From Scatacola_A faecigallinarum (GTDB taxonomy: Bacteria > Pseudomonadota > Alphaproteobacteria > RF32 > CAG-239), in NCBI GenBank assembly GCA_018713605.1, contig DVOM01000036.1, positions 1 through 64,000 on the forward strand: a DNA stretch of 64,000 nt, given 5' to 3'. Positions 57,515-64,000 of the stretch are shown piece by piece. The notes beneath the pieces were generated by a model. The model had not been told where the DNA came from, ran no database searches, and saw nothing but the letters and a program-made list of their open reading frames with translations. The number at the start of each line of letters is the position of its first letter. The first letter of the stretch is position 1. The translations under genes and the position numbers were made by a program.

Positions 57515-58159
57515 TCAGAAAGCGCCTTTGTCTTCAAGCGAATCGTAACGTTTGTGAATGCATTGGACGCAGGTTTTGTGCACACCCTGCGTAATGTCAT
57601 AGATGACAAAACGTCCCTGGCGCCGCGAGATGACAAAACCGTCGTCTTTCAGCCGTTTGAGATATTGTGAAACCTTGAGCTGTTCGCTGCCGATGCCGTT
57701 GACGATTTCGGTAACATTTTGGGGACCGTAAAGGGTCAAGAACTCCAGAATGCGCATTTTGTCGTAATTGGCAAAGAGCTTGATGCGGTTGGCGGTCATC
57801 ATGGTATAGTCCGAAGGCAGAATCGCCTTGACGCCGTCTTCAAGAAAGTAGAAATTGTCGGTCATCATGGCATAGAGTTTGCGCAGACAGGTAAAGATGC
57901 TGGCCGGGTATTCTTCGCAGATGTCGTAATAGATGAAAATGCCGCGGCGGTTGGTTCTGACCAGGTTAGCCTCGCGCATTTTCTTCAGGCTCTGGGAGAT
58001 GATGACCTGTTCTTCGCCGAGGGCTTTGGTTATGGCCGAAACGGAAGAACTGCCGTTGACGTCGAGGTATTCCAAAATGCGCAGGCGCAGCGGGTGGGCA
58101 ATGTAAGAAATGCCTTTGACGGCTTTGCGCATGATGTTTTCGGGCAGCTGCTGTTCCAT
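57515..58159 (-). CDS. Tandem ArsR-type transcriptional regulator
   Basis: 214 residues built of two winged-helix halves: residues about 15-75 (HPLRLRILEYLDVNGSSSVSAITKAL ... GIFIYYDI) and about 125-195 (YDKMRILEFLTLYGPQNVTEIVNGI ... GRFVIYDITQ). Each half alone is an ArsR-like module, so the protein is likely a fused dimer. Cysteines in the second half (VHKTCVQCIHKR) could bind metal. The target is unknown; the antiporter gene is adjacent but convergent. Confidence 0.82.
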   Translation of the reverse strand: MEQQLPENIMRKAVKGISYIAHPLRLRILEYLDVNGSSSVSAITKALGEEQVIISQSLKKMREANLVRTNRRGIFIYYDICEEYPASIFTCLRKLYAMMTDNFYFLEDGVKAILPSDYTMMTANRIKLFANYDKMRILEFLTLYGPQNVTEIVNGIGSEQLKVSQYLKRLKDDGFVISRRQGRFVIYDITQGVHKTCVQCIHKRYDSLEDKGAF

Positions 58160-58225
58160 TTGAACCTCTTTTTAATATCTTTCGCTTTTTATATATAGCA
58201 GATTTTGCAGGTATTGCAAACAAAA

Positions 58226-58256
58226 ACGTCCCTCCGGCGGTGACCGGAGGGACAAG
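58226..58256 (-). terminator. Terminator of thioredoxin-like lipoprotein gene
   Basis: GTCCCTCCGG and CCGGAGGGAC around a six-base loop, followed on the minus strand by GTTTTTGTTT. Confidence 0.85.
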
Positions 58257-58274
58257 GATACTAAAAGCGTTTTA

Positions 58275-58631
58275 TTATTTGAGATAGGGTTTGACATATT
58301 CGTCAAATTTGCGGGCGTTGTTTTCGGACCAGCCCATGAGGTATTTGCCGCCCATGCAGAACAACGGGGTGCCGATGCTGTTGCCGAGTCTGAACTTTTC
58401 GCCGCAGGCTTTGAAGAGTTCAAAGCCGTTGCCGACATGGATGTTGACCATAGCCATGTTCAGGTTCGGGTATTGCCGGTCAATGTAGTCTATGGCATCG
58501 TGGCAATAAGGGCATTCGTTATAGTAGAAAAAATAGATTTTGCCGTCGTCGAGCGCGGCGGTTTCGGTTTTTTTGCCGCAGCCGCAGACAAGCAGAACGG
58601 CGGCAAACAGAGTCAGACAGATTTTGCGCAT
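58275..58631 (-). CDS. Glutaredoxin/thioredoxin-fold lipoprotein
   Basis: 118 residues with a lipoprotein signal (LTLFAAVLLVCGCGKK). The redox site CPYC is in YNECPYCHDAIDYID; the cis-proline is in GNSIGTPLFCMGG. This suggests a disulfide oxidoreductase facing the periplasm. AAGGGGA precedes ATG 58631, so the shorter start is taken. It follows the unknown gene at 58642 by 10 bases. Confidence 0.82.
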   Translation of the reverse strand: MRKICLTLFAAVLLVCGCGKKTETAALDDGKIYFFYYNECPYCHDAIDYIDRQYPNLNMAMVNIHVGNGFELFKACGEKFRLGNSIGTPLFCMGGKYLMGWSENNARKFDEYVKPYLK

Positions 58632-58641
58632 GGTTTTCCCC

Positions 58642-59214
58642 TTATTCAATGCAACAGTCGACGGCTTTGCGAACGAAGGCCTTCATTTTGGAAAGTGCGC
58701 CGGTCTTTTCGGCGGCGGCAGGCGCTTCCCTGACGACGGCGTCGAGTTTGGAAGAAAGTTTTTTGATGTCTTCGGACTTGTCTTCAATCCATTTGATATC
58801 GTCGACGTTAAGCATGTTCATGTTCAGTCCCCAAAACAGGCAGTAAAGTTCATAGGCCTGATTGAAAAGCCTGTAGGCCTCTTCGGGGTGGTTGAGCGAC
58901 TGCTGTTTGGTGCCGACTTCCATAAGGCGCATGGACGAGGCCAGCAGATGTTTGGATATGCACCAGACTTCGCCTTCGTAAGAAGGAATTATTTTTTGCA
59001 TGAGGTTTTTGCGCATTTCGCGAACGTCCCGAATCAGGTCATAGAAAGAATTTTTACCGGTTTTGGCGCCGGAAAAAACCAGATGTTCCTCAATGGAAAT
59101 CAGGTTCATGATGGCAATGCTCAAATCCTGGTCGGAAGACAAATCTTTCGGGTTTACTTTTTTGGAACTGTCGATTTTTTCGACGAACTCCTTAACACTG
59201 TCAATTTTTTTCAT
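58642..59214 (-). CDS. Unknown helical protein
   Basis: 190 residues, soluble, all-helical in appearance, with no recognised family. It contains a run RLMEVGTKQQSLNHPEEAYRLFNQAYELYCLFWGLN that looks TPR-like or like a four-helix bundle. AAAAGGAG precedes the start. It is the first gene of a two-gene unit with the thioredoxin-like lipoprotein. Confidence 0.6.
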   Translation of the reverse strand: MKKIDSVKEFVEKIDSSKKVNPKDLSSDQDLSIAIMNLISIEEHLVFSGAKTGKNSFYDLIRDVREMRKNLMQKIIPSYEGEVWCISKHLLASSMRLMEVGTKQQSLNHPEEAYRLFNQAYELYCLFWGLNMNMLNVDDIKWIEDKSEDIKKLSSKLDAVVREAPAAAEKTGALSKMKAFVRKAVDCCIE

Positions 59215-59379
59215 ATCAGACTCCTTTTAATGCAATATTTTATACATATCAATATTTCTATATATAGAATATTACATATATTAAAAATGTCAATAATTAA
59301 TTTTACGAGATTATGCTTGCCAGCTCCGTGGCGTTTGGGTAGGATTGAAACAAAGTTACAGCGCAAAAACGGATGAAAG

Positions 59380-59700
59380 ATGAAGAACTTTAATCAGAGA
59401 GTGTTTGCCATCGTGCGGCGGATTCCGCGGGGAAAGGTCATGAACTACGGACAGACGGCGCGGCTGGCCGGCAGTCCGCATGCGGCGCGCGCCGTCGGTT
59501 ATGCTCTGCATCAGGCGCGGGCGGAAGATAACGTTCCCTGGCAGCGGGTCGTTTATAAGGACGGCGGCATGGCTTTTGCCGATGCCGGACAAAGGGCTTT
59601 GCTGGCAGCGGAAGGCGCGGTCTTTACGGACGAAGGCAAAGTCGACATGGCCGTCTGCGGCTGGGATGCCGCAGAGATTGAGGCTGAACTGTTTTTTTAA
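59380..59700 (+). CDS. Alkyltransferase-like protein (ATL)
   Basis: 106 residues matching the DNA-binding half of MGMT. The active-site PCHRV is replaced by PWQRVV, with tryptophan for the reactive cysteine; this defines ATL proteins, which flag O6-alkylguanine for nucleotide excision repair. VFAIVRRIPRGKVMNYGQTARLAGSPHAARAVGYAL carries the HTH and arginine finger. Confidence 0.92.
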   Translation: MKNFNQRVFAIVRRIPRGKVMNYGQTARLAGSPHAARAVGYALHQARAEDNVPWQRVVYKDGGMAFADAGQRALLAAEGAVFTDEGKVDMAVCGWDAAEIEAELFF

Positions 59701-59712
59701 CGCCTGACCGTT

Positions 59713-60270
59713 TCAGCGGCAGAGATTCCAGAGTTCCTGAAAGCTGCGTCCGGTTTTGCCGGCGGTAAAATGTCCGAAATTGAGATAATCGTGAAAAACG
59801 ATTTGCGGGTAGGCGGCCAGCAGCCTGTCTTTGGTTTGGCGTTCGGCCTCGTCATCGTCTTCCGAAAAGATAAGATGGACTTCATCTATGCTGTTTAAGG
59901 CTGTCGGTTTGAGGTCGGTTTGCAGAAAGTCGTCAAATTCCCGTTCCGGGTCCAGCCAGGGGGCGACTAAAATGAGTTTTTCAAGTTTGAGTTTGTGTTC
60001 CTGCAAATATTTTATGGCGAATCCACCACCGGCGCTGTGCCCGACGAGAAGAGAAAGCTTTTGGGGTTTGAAACATTCGAAAGTTTCTTTCCATTCGGCA
60101 TAGGACGGGCGGTAAGGATGCGGAAGTTCCGGCGTCTGGCACTGCCAGCCGGCGCGCAGAAACTGCTGTTGCAACCAGGGCAGCCACCAGGCATTGGAAG
60201 GTGACGGGTATTTGGAAAAGAAAAATTCTTCTTCGGGGCAGATCCCGTGCAGGATAAGTGCGGTTTTCAT
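59713..60270 (-). CDS. Alpha/beta hydrolase, RBBP9/YdeN type
   Basis: 185 residues. The nucleophile is in LLVGHSAGGGFAIKYL (G-H-S-x-G), the catalytic aspartate in IFSEDDDEA and the histidine in NFGHFTAG. YdeN-like serine hydrolases have unknown substrates. The start at 60270 (MKTALILHG) is used. It is divergent from the metallophosphoesterase, with about 85 bases between the starts. Confidence 0.87.
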   Translation of the reverse strand: MKTALILHGICPEEEFFFSKYPSPSNAWWLPWLQQQFLRAGWQCQTPELPHPYRPSYAEWKETFECFKPQKLSLLVGHSAGGGFAIKYLQEHKLKLEKLILVAPWLDPEREFDDFLQTDLKPTALNSIDEVHLIFSEDDDEAERQTKDRLLAAYPQIVFHDYLNFGHFTAGKTGRSFQELWNLCR

Positions 60271-60355
60271 GGTTGCGGCTCCGTATTTTTCTGTTATAGT
60301 GACAAAAGCATTATGCGGTTTCCGCCGCAAAAAGTCATCTGTTATTTGGGACGAA

Positions 60356-61150
60356 ATGATAAGTATTCCGGTCATATTGGTTATGTTGGGCGCGGCGGCG
60401 CTGCTCTGGGGGTTCGGAATTGAACCGAAACTGCTGAAAACTTCGGTTTACTGCATTCGGCAGCCGGAGCTGGCGGGGCTGAAAATCGTCTTTGCCAGCG
60501 ACTTCCATGCGGCGCCGGGGCATGAGCGGCGGCTGCGGAAAATCGTCGGCAGAATTGCCGCGCAGCAAGCGGACATGATTCTGCTCGGCGGCGATTTTGT
60601 CAAGGGACGCCGTTTTGAGAAAAGTATGCCGATTGAAAAGATTGCGCCGATACTGGCAGAGCTGCATGCGCCGCTCGGAGTTTATGCGGTGCTGGGCAAT
60701 CACGACTGGCGGCGGGACGGGGTGCGGATTGCCGACGTTTTGCAAAAACACGGCATTGAAGTTCTGGAAAACGAGAATCGGCGGATTGACCGTTCGGGCG
60801 GCAGTTTTTGGCTGGCCGGGCTGGCCGATTGCAACATGCGGCGGCCGGATGTGCACAGGGCGTTGGAAAATGCCGGCAATCCGGTTCTGGTAATAACCCA
60901 TTCGCCGGACATATTTCCGCAGGTGCCGGAGCGGGCGGCGCTGACGCTGGCCGGACATACCCACGGCGGACAGGTGGCGCTGCCCTGGCTGGGGGCGCTG
61001 CTGGTACCGTCCGTTTTCGGCAAAAGGTATGAGGGCGGGCTGACGGCGGAAAACGGCAAAAGGCTTTTGGTCAGCCGGGGGCTGGGTACCAGTCTGCTGC
61101 CGGTGCGTTTTAACTGCCGGCCGGAGATTGTTGTCGTAGAGTTTGAGTAA
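60356..61150 (+). CDS. Metallophosphoesterase (YaeI/UDP-diacylglucosamine-like)
   Basis: 264 residues. An N-terminal membrane anchor (ISIPVILVMLGAAALLWGFG) precedes the phosphoesterase: FASDFHAAPGHE, LLGGDFVKG, VLGNHDWRRDG, VITHSPD and LAGHTHGGQ, which form the two-metal site. YaeI/YkuE-like enzymes act at the membrane, perhaps on lipids or nucleotides. ATG 60356 is selected; longer in-frame starts overlap the divergent hydrolase. Confidence 0.9.
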   Translation: MISIPVILVMLGAAALLWGFGIEPKLLKTSVYCIRQPELAGLKIVFASDFHAAPGHERRLRKIVGRIAAQQADMILLGGDFVKGRRFEKSMPIEKIAPILAELHAPLGVYAVLGNHDWRRDGVRIADVLQKHGIEVLENENRRIDRSGGSFWLAGLADCNMRRPDVHRALENAGNPVLVITHSPDIFPQVPERAALTLAGHTHGGQVALPWLGALLVPSVFGKRYEGGLTAENGKRLLVSRGLGTSLLPVRFNCRPEIVVVEFE

Positions 61151-61162
61151 CTGAAACGCCGG

Positions 61163-61423
61163 TCAGACCGTTTTTTCGTCCTTTTCGGGGTTGAAATCAA
61201 AGCGCCAGCCGTAAAAATCTATCAGCGCCAGCAAATCGCCCCATGCAACGTTGCCTTTGCCGATTTCTATCCGGTCGATTACTTCCGCTTTAAGGCCTGT
61301 ACGGCGGGCGACGTATTCCAAGGTCAGCTGCTGGTCGTGCCGCCGGGCAAAGAGTTGCAGACCCAGGCGGCGGCGCAGAATGCGGCGCGGGTTTTCCGTA
61401 CGCGGGTTGTATTCAAATGACAT
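61163..61423 (-). CDS. Small HTH (XRE-like) protein under the structured leader
   Basis: 86 residues. A basic N-terminus (NPRRILRRRLGLQLFARRHDQQ) leads into an HTH (LTLEYVARRTGLKAEVIDRIEIGKG), followed by WGDLLALIDFYGWRFDF. It is probably a DNA-binding regulator. AAGGAG lies 11 bases before the ATG. Copy B of the structured RNA lies directly upstream on the same strand, as copy A does for the HTH gene at 1-191. The proteins are alike in plan, not close in sequence. Confidence 0.75.
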   Translation of the reverse strand: MSFEYNPRTENPRRILRRRLGLQLFARRHDQQLTLEYVARRTGLKAEVIDRIEIGKGNVAWGDLLALIDFYGWRFDFNPEKDEKTV

Positions 61424-61453
61424 GATGTCCGACTCCTTCTAATGTTTTGTCGT

Positions 61454-61630
61454 AAAACAAAACCACCTTACTTTGAGTAAGGTGGGAGGAGTTCGAAGCT
61501 GCAAATAGACAGTGTGCTGATTCGTCCGCAAAGCGGCTTATATCGCACCATCCTCCCTTACAGGAGGTTATTACGGTTCTATTTGATGAGCTTCGACACT
61601 CCGTTATCAGCTTAACCGTTTCTGATAACA
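61454..61630 (-). ncRNA. Structured leader/sRNA, copy B (novel family candidate)
   Basis: Read on the minus strand from about 61630. First hairpin GUUAUCAG/CUGAUAAC; closing helix GGAGU-UCGAAGCU with AGCUUCGA-ACUCC; inner helix CAAAUAGA/UCUAUUUG; core hairpins CCUCC/GGAGG and CCGC/GCGG; GUGC/GCAC. It ends in terminator CCACCUUAC/GUAAGGUGG (61463-61485) and a U tract. Every helix differs in sequence from copy A yet pairs, while the core single strands are the same. A further hairpin (GUUUUGU/ACAAAAC) follows the terminator in both copies and would hold the U tract. Confidence 0.75.
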
Positions 61631-61636
61631 GGAGTG

Positions 61637-61664
61637 ATTATAGAGGCAAAATTCTATTTTGCAA
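61637..61664 (-). promoter_or_regulatory. Sigma70-like promoter of structured RNA copy B
   Basis: On the minus strand: -35 TTGCAA (61659-61664), a 16-base spacer and a perfect -10 TATAAT (61637-61642). Shares the block GCAAAATAGAATTTTG with the copy A promoter. Confidence 0.72.
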
Positions 61665-61681
61665 CGAAGAAATTCCGGCGG

Positions 61682-61963
61682 TCAGTCGACGATAATTTCG
61701 GGTTTGGTATCTTTGCCGAAGCACATGCGCCTGTCGATACCGCGGGTTTGGCAGTCGAGTGTACGGTCGCTGTCCGGCAGGTCGTCGGCATTGCCGAGGT
61801 TGTACATGTCCTGCTCAAAAAGTTCGTCAAGTTCCGGAACGGTGTCAATCAGCCGTTCTTCGCGCAGAGTTTTAACCTCAAAGTCCTTTTCGTCGTCGGG
61901 GGTAAAATTCTGGTCGGAGTAGTCGCGGACTTTTACCGGTTCGTTAATTTTTCCCGTAATCAT
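61682..61963 (-). CDS. Unknown small acidic protein
   Basis: 93 residues, acidic, no membrane segment, two cysteines (LDCQTRGIDRRMCFGKD). No family recognised. It begins 23 bases after the pirin stop and has GGGAG upstream, so it is likely co-transcribed with the pirin gene. Its stop lies just before the promoter of RNA copy B. Confidence 0.55.
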   Translation of the reverse strand: MITGKINEPVKVRDYSDQNFTPDDEKDFEVKTLREERLIDTVPELDELFEQDMYNLGNADDLPDSDRTLDCQTRGIDRRMCFGKDTKPEIIVD

Positions 61964-61986
61964 ATTTTTTCTCCCGAGAAGTTGCG

Positions 61987-62694
61987 TTATTTCGGCAGGT
62001 TGAAGAGCAGAAAGTCTGATTCTGCGTCGACCCCGCGCAGCTGCAAGGTTGCATTCTCGTCTTCAACGGCCATGCCGTCGCCGGCAACCATTATTTGTCC
62101 GTTGAGAACCAGGCTTCCCCGGGCGACGTGCAGCCAGTATTTCCGGTTCGGTTCAAGTTTGTAGACGATTTCGGCATTTTCCTGAAGCAGGGTGCGGAGG
62201 ATTTCGCAATTCTGCTGAATGATAAAAGAGTTGTGGCGGCCGTCCGGCGTGGCGACGCAGCAAAGACGGTTAAGCATGTCGTCTTCGGTAAAATGCCTGT
62301 GGCCATAGGTCGGCTTAATGTCTTCGATGTCGGGAAGAATCCAGATTTGCAGAAAATGCAGAGGCTTGTCCGCCGAGGCGTTTAGTTCGCTGTGATAAAC
62401 GCCGGTGCCTGCCGACATTTTCTGGATATCGCCCGGTTTGAGCAGCGCTTTTTGCCCTATGCTGTCTTTGTGCTCAAGCTCGCCGTCAAGGACGATGCTT
62501 ATAATTTCCATGTTGGCGTGGGGGTGCATGTTGAAACCGGTGCCGGGCGCGAAAACGTCGTCGTTAATAACGCGCAGGACGCCGAATCCCATGTGCTCCG
62601 GGTCATAATAGCCGCTGAACGAAAAGGTATGATAACTGTCGAGCCAGCCGATTTGCGTATGGCCGCGTTCGTTGGCAGGTCTTAGTGTGAACAT
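61987..62694 (-). CDS. Pirin-family protein (YhaK-like)
   Basis: 235 residues, bicupin. Metal-binding histidines are in GFNMHPHANMEIISIVLDGELEHKDS. TIGWLDSYHTFSFSGYYDPEHMGFGVLRVIN is the family start. Pirins can oxidise quercetin or act as redox sensors. ATG 62694 with GGGAGAAA is preferred over an upstream in-frame start. Confidence 0.92.
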   Translation of the reverse strand: MFTLRPANERGHTQIGWLDSYHTFSFSGYYDPEHMGFGVLRVINDDVFAPGTGFNMHPHANMEIISIVLDGELEHKDSIGQKALLKPGDIQKMSAGTGVYHSELNASADKPLHFLQIWILPDIEDIKPTYGHRHFTEDDMLNRLCCVATPDGRHNSFIIQQNCEILRTLLQENAEIVYKLEPNRKYWLHVARGSLVLNGQIMVAGDGMAVEDENATLQLRGVDAESDFLLFNLPK

Positions 62695-62849
62695 CTTTTT
62701 TTCTCCCGAAAGATTATGCTGGTTTGTATATAACACCGGCTTTCCGGGTTTCAACAAGACGAAGTCTGCGAAAGTTTTATTTTCCGACTGTTCAAATTAA
62801 TATCTCTGTAGTATAAGCAAACAAGTTGCGTATCTGCCGGGAGAAATCG

Positions 62850-64000
62850 ATGTATATTTTGCGCAGGCTTTTGCCTTTCGGTGTTTTCAGCATCGGGCTG
62901 GAACTGCTTTATAAAACCGGACTGATGGCATTTGAGGCCGATAAGCCGGATTTTGCCGCAGCCGAACTTTTGAAAACTTTCGGCGTGATGTTGCTGACGA
63001 CGGCTATAGCCACGCTGTATATGCTTATTCCCTATATGCTGTTTTTGCTGGCGCTGCCCGCGGCGCGCCGGAACGGAAAACTTGACCGTGCCGTGACGGT
63101 GTTTATGTATGCGTCTTTTGTGTTTGCGCTGTTGTTTGAGAAGACTGCGTCTTTTGTGTTCTGGGATGAATTTTCGGCAGCGTTCAACTTTATTGCCGTC
63201 GATTATCTGGTTTATACCAACGAGGTTATTGCCAACATTTATCAGTCGTATCCGGTTAATCTGATTTTGTCGGCGCTGCTGGCGGCAACGGCGGCAATCG
63301 TTTGGCTTACGAAGCGGTTTCTTTTTCCGGCTTCCGGAGGCTGCGGGCCGCGCTGCCGATTATCTGCCGCCGCCGTTTATGCGCTGTTGTGTCTGGCAGC
63401 GTACCGGTTTGTCGATATGGCAAATTTGGAAGCAAACCGGAATTTTTACAATGCAGAAATTTCCAAAAACGGAACCTACAGCCTGTTTTCGGCCTTTTTG
63501 AAAAACGAGCTGGATTATGCCAGTTTTTATCCGGTGCAGGACGTACGCGAGAATCTGAAAATTCTGCATAAAAAGTTTGCCGCGCCGAATGTTCGTTTTC
63601 TGGCGCCGGAAAAGGGAATTTCACGGCATATCGGTTCGTATCGGCCGGAGAACCGGGCCAATGTGATTGTGGTGCTGATGGAAAGCATGAGCGCCAAGTA
63701 TCTGGACGAGAATCAGCCGGAAGGCATGCCCGAGATTACGCCGAATCTGAGCCGCCTTTCCCGCGAGGGGCTGTTTTTCAGCAATGCCTATGCAACCGGT
63801 ACGCGTTCGGTGCGGGGAATCGAAGCGGTAACGCTGTCGGTGCCGCCGCTGCCCGGAATGTCGATTGTCCGCCGCCAGAAAAACGAAAACCTGTTTAATA
63901 TCGGTTCGGTTTTTGCGGAAAAGGGATATGACAATAAATGGATTTACGGCGGCTACGGGTATTTTGACAATATGAACTATTTTTTCGGCCATAACGGTTT
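62850..64000 (+). CDS. LTA synthase-like sulfatase-family membrane enzyme, truncated
   Basis: 383 residues are visible before the window ends. The N-terminal half has about five membrane helices (GVMLLTTAIATLYMLIPYMLFLLAL, NLILSALLAATAAIVWL). The sulfatase-fold domain begins at NVIVVLMESMSAKYLDE, with the candidate catalytic threonine in YATGTRSVRGIEA and WIYGGYGYFDNM. In a Gram-negative cell this family adds phosphoglycerol or phosphoethanolamine to glycans or lipid A-like targets. GGGAGAAATCG precedes the ATG. Complete length cannot be judged. Confidence 0.88.
   Translation, partial: MYILRRLLPFGVFSIGLELLYKTGLMAFEADKPDFAAAELLKTFGVMLLTTAIATLYMLIPYMLFLLALPAARRNGKLDRAVTVFMYASFVFALLFEKTASFVFWDEFSAAFNFIAVDYLVYTNEVIANIYQSYPVNLILSALLAATAAIVWLTKRFLFPASGGCGPRCRLSAAAVYALLCLAAYRFVDMANLEANRNFYNAEISKNGTYSLFSAFLKNELDYASFYPVQDVRENLKILHKKFAAPNVRFLAPEKGISRHIGSYRPENRANVIVVLMESMSAKYLDENQPEGMPEITPNLSRLSREGLFFSNAYATGTRSVRGIEAVTLSVPPLPGMSIVRRQKNENLFNIGSVFAEKGYDNKWIYGGYGYFDNMNYFFGHNG

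Overview
The window looks like chromosome of a Gram-negative alphaproteobacterium, most likely one of the uncultured host- or gut-associated lineages; this is inferred from gene content, not from rRNA. Support comes from the cluster DUF3576 lipoprotein-leuS-lptE-holA, the cluster rpmH-rnpA-yidD-yidC-engB, a DUF2924 protein beside a large serine recombinase, and an LptE (hence an LPS outer membrane). Stop codons TAA, TGA and TAG are all used normally. Core genes are moderately GC-rich; the stretch at about 9.5-26.9 kb is visibly more AT-rich and carries the accessory genes.

Layout. 1-9.3 kb: a truncated HTH gene with a structured leader RNA, a prepilin peptidase, a voltage-gated cation channel, groESL, a TM2 protein, an SMR pump, tRNA-Gly, dGTPase, an ASCH protein, a nitroreductase-like protein and apt. 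9.4-26.9 kb: an island abutting tRNA-Ser(CGA). It appears to be two stacked integrations, judged by a degenerate second tRNA 3' end near 11.1 kb, a third near 26.85 kb, and a related ~90-bp element about 90 bp inside each of the first two. It holds a Fic protein, a large serine recombinase with DUF2924, a ParB-methyltransferase, a terminase large subunit broken by an amber codon, small phage-type genes, and a defence-like set (HigB, HigA-ImmA, beta family protein, sce7726 protein, AlbA_2 protein).

26.9-31.7 kb: an exported flavodoxin, tatC, tatA and a NapH/NapG-like polyferredoxin. Both transcription units start from promoters with 19-bp spacers and MerR-type dyads. Next come a DUF486 protein, a nicotianamine synthase-like gene and a divergent Fur-family regulator sharing a Fur-box-like palindrome. 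31.7-43.5 kb: dapE, GNAT, a glyoxalase-like gene, a minus-strand run rsmB / PanE-like / MraY-like / TPR in which two enzymes lack expected catalytic residues, then the DUF3576-leuS-lptE-holA cluster. 43.5-53.3 kb: small membrane proteins, a methyltransferase, engB-yidC-yidD-rnpA-rpmH, a Bax-inhibitor-like protein, YgjP, two UPF0260 proteins, dnaB, rpmB and tRNA-Arg(CCG) with a ~197-bp integration scar. 53.5-64 kb: a class A beta-lactamase, an SDR, a CPA2 antiporter, a tandem ArsR regulator, an alkyltransferase-like protein, hydrolases, a second HTH gene with the second copy of the structured leader RNA, a pirin and a truncated LTA-synthase-like sulfatase.

The strongest candidate for something undescribed is the ~175-nt RNA seen twice (217-392 and about 61454-61630, both minus strand). 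Each copy has a sigma70-like promoter, compensatory base changes in at least four helices, a rho-independent terminator, and a small HTH gene directly downstream. The second candidate is the MerR-type, Tat-linked electron-transfer regulon at 26.9-29.9 kb.
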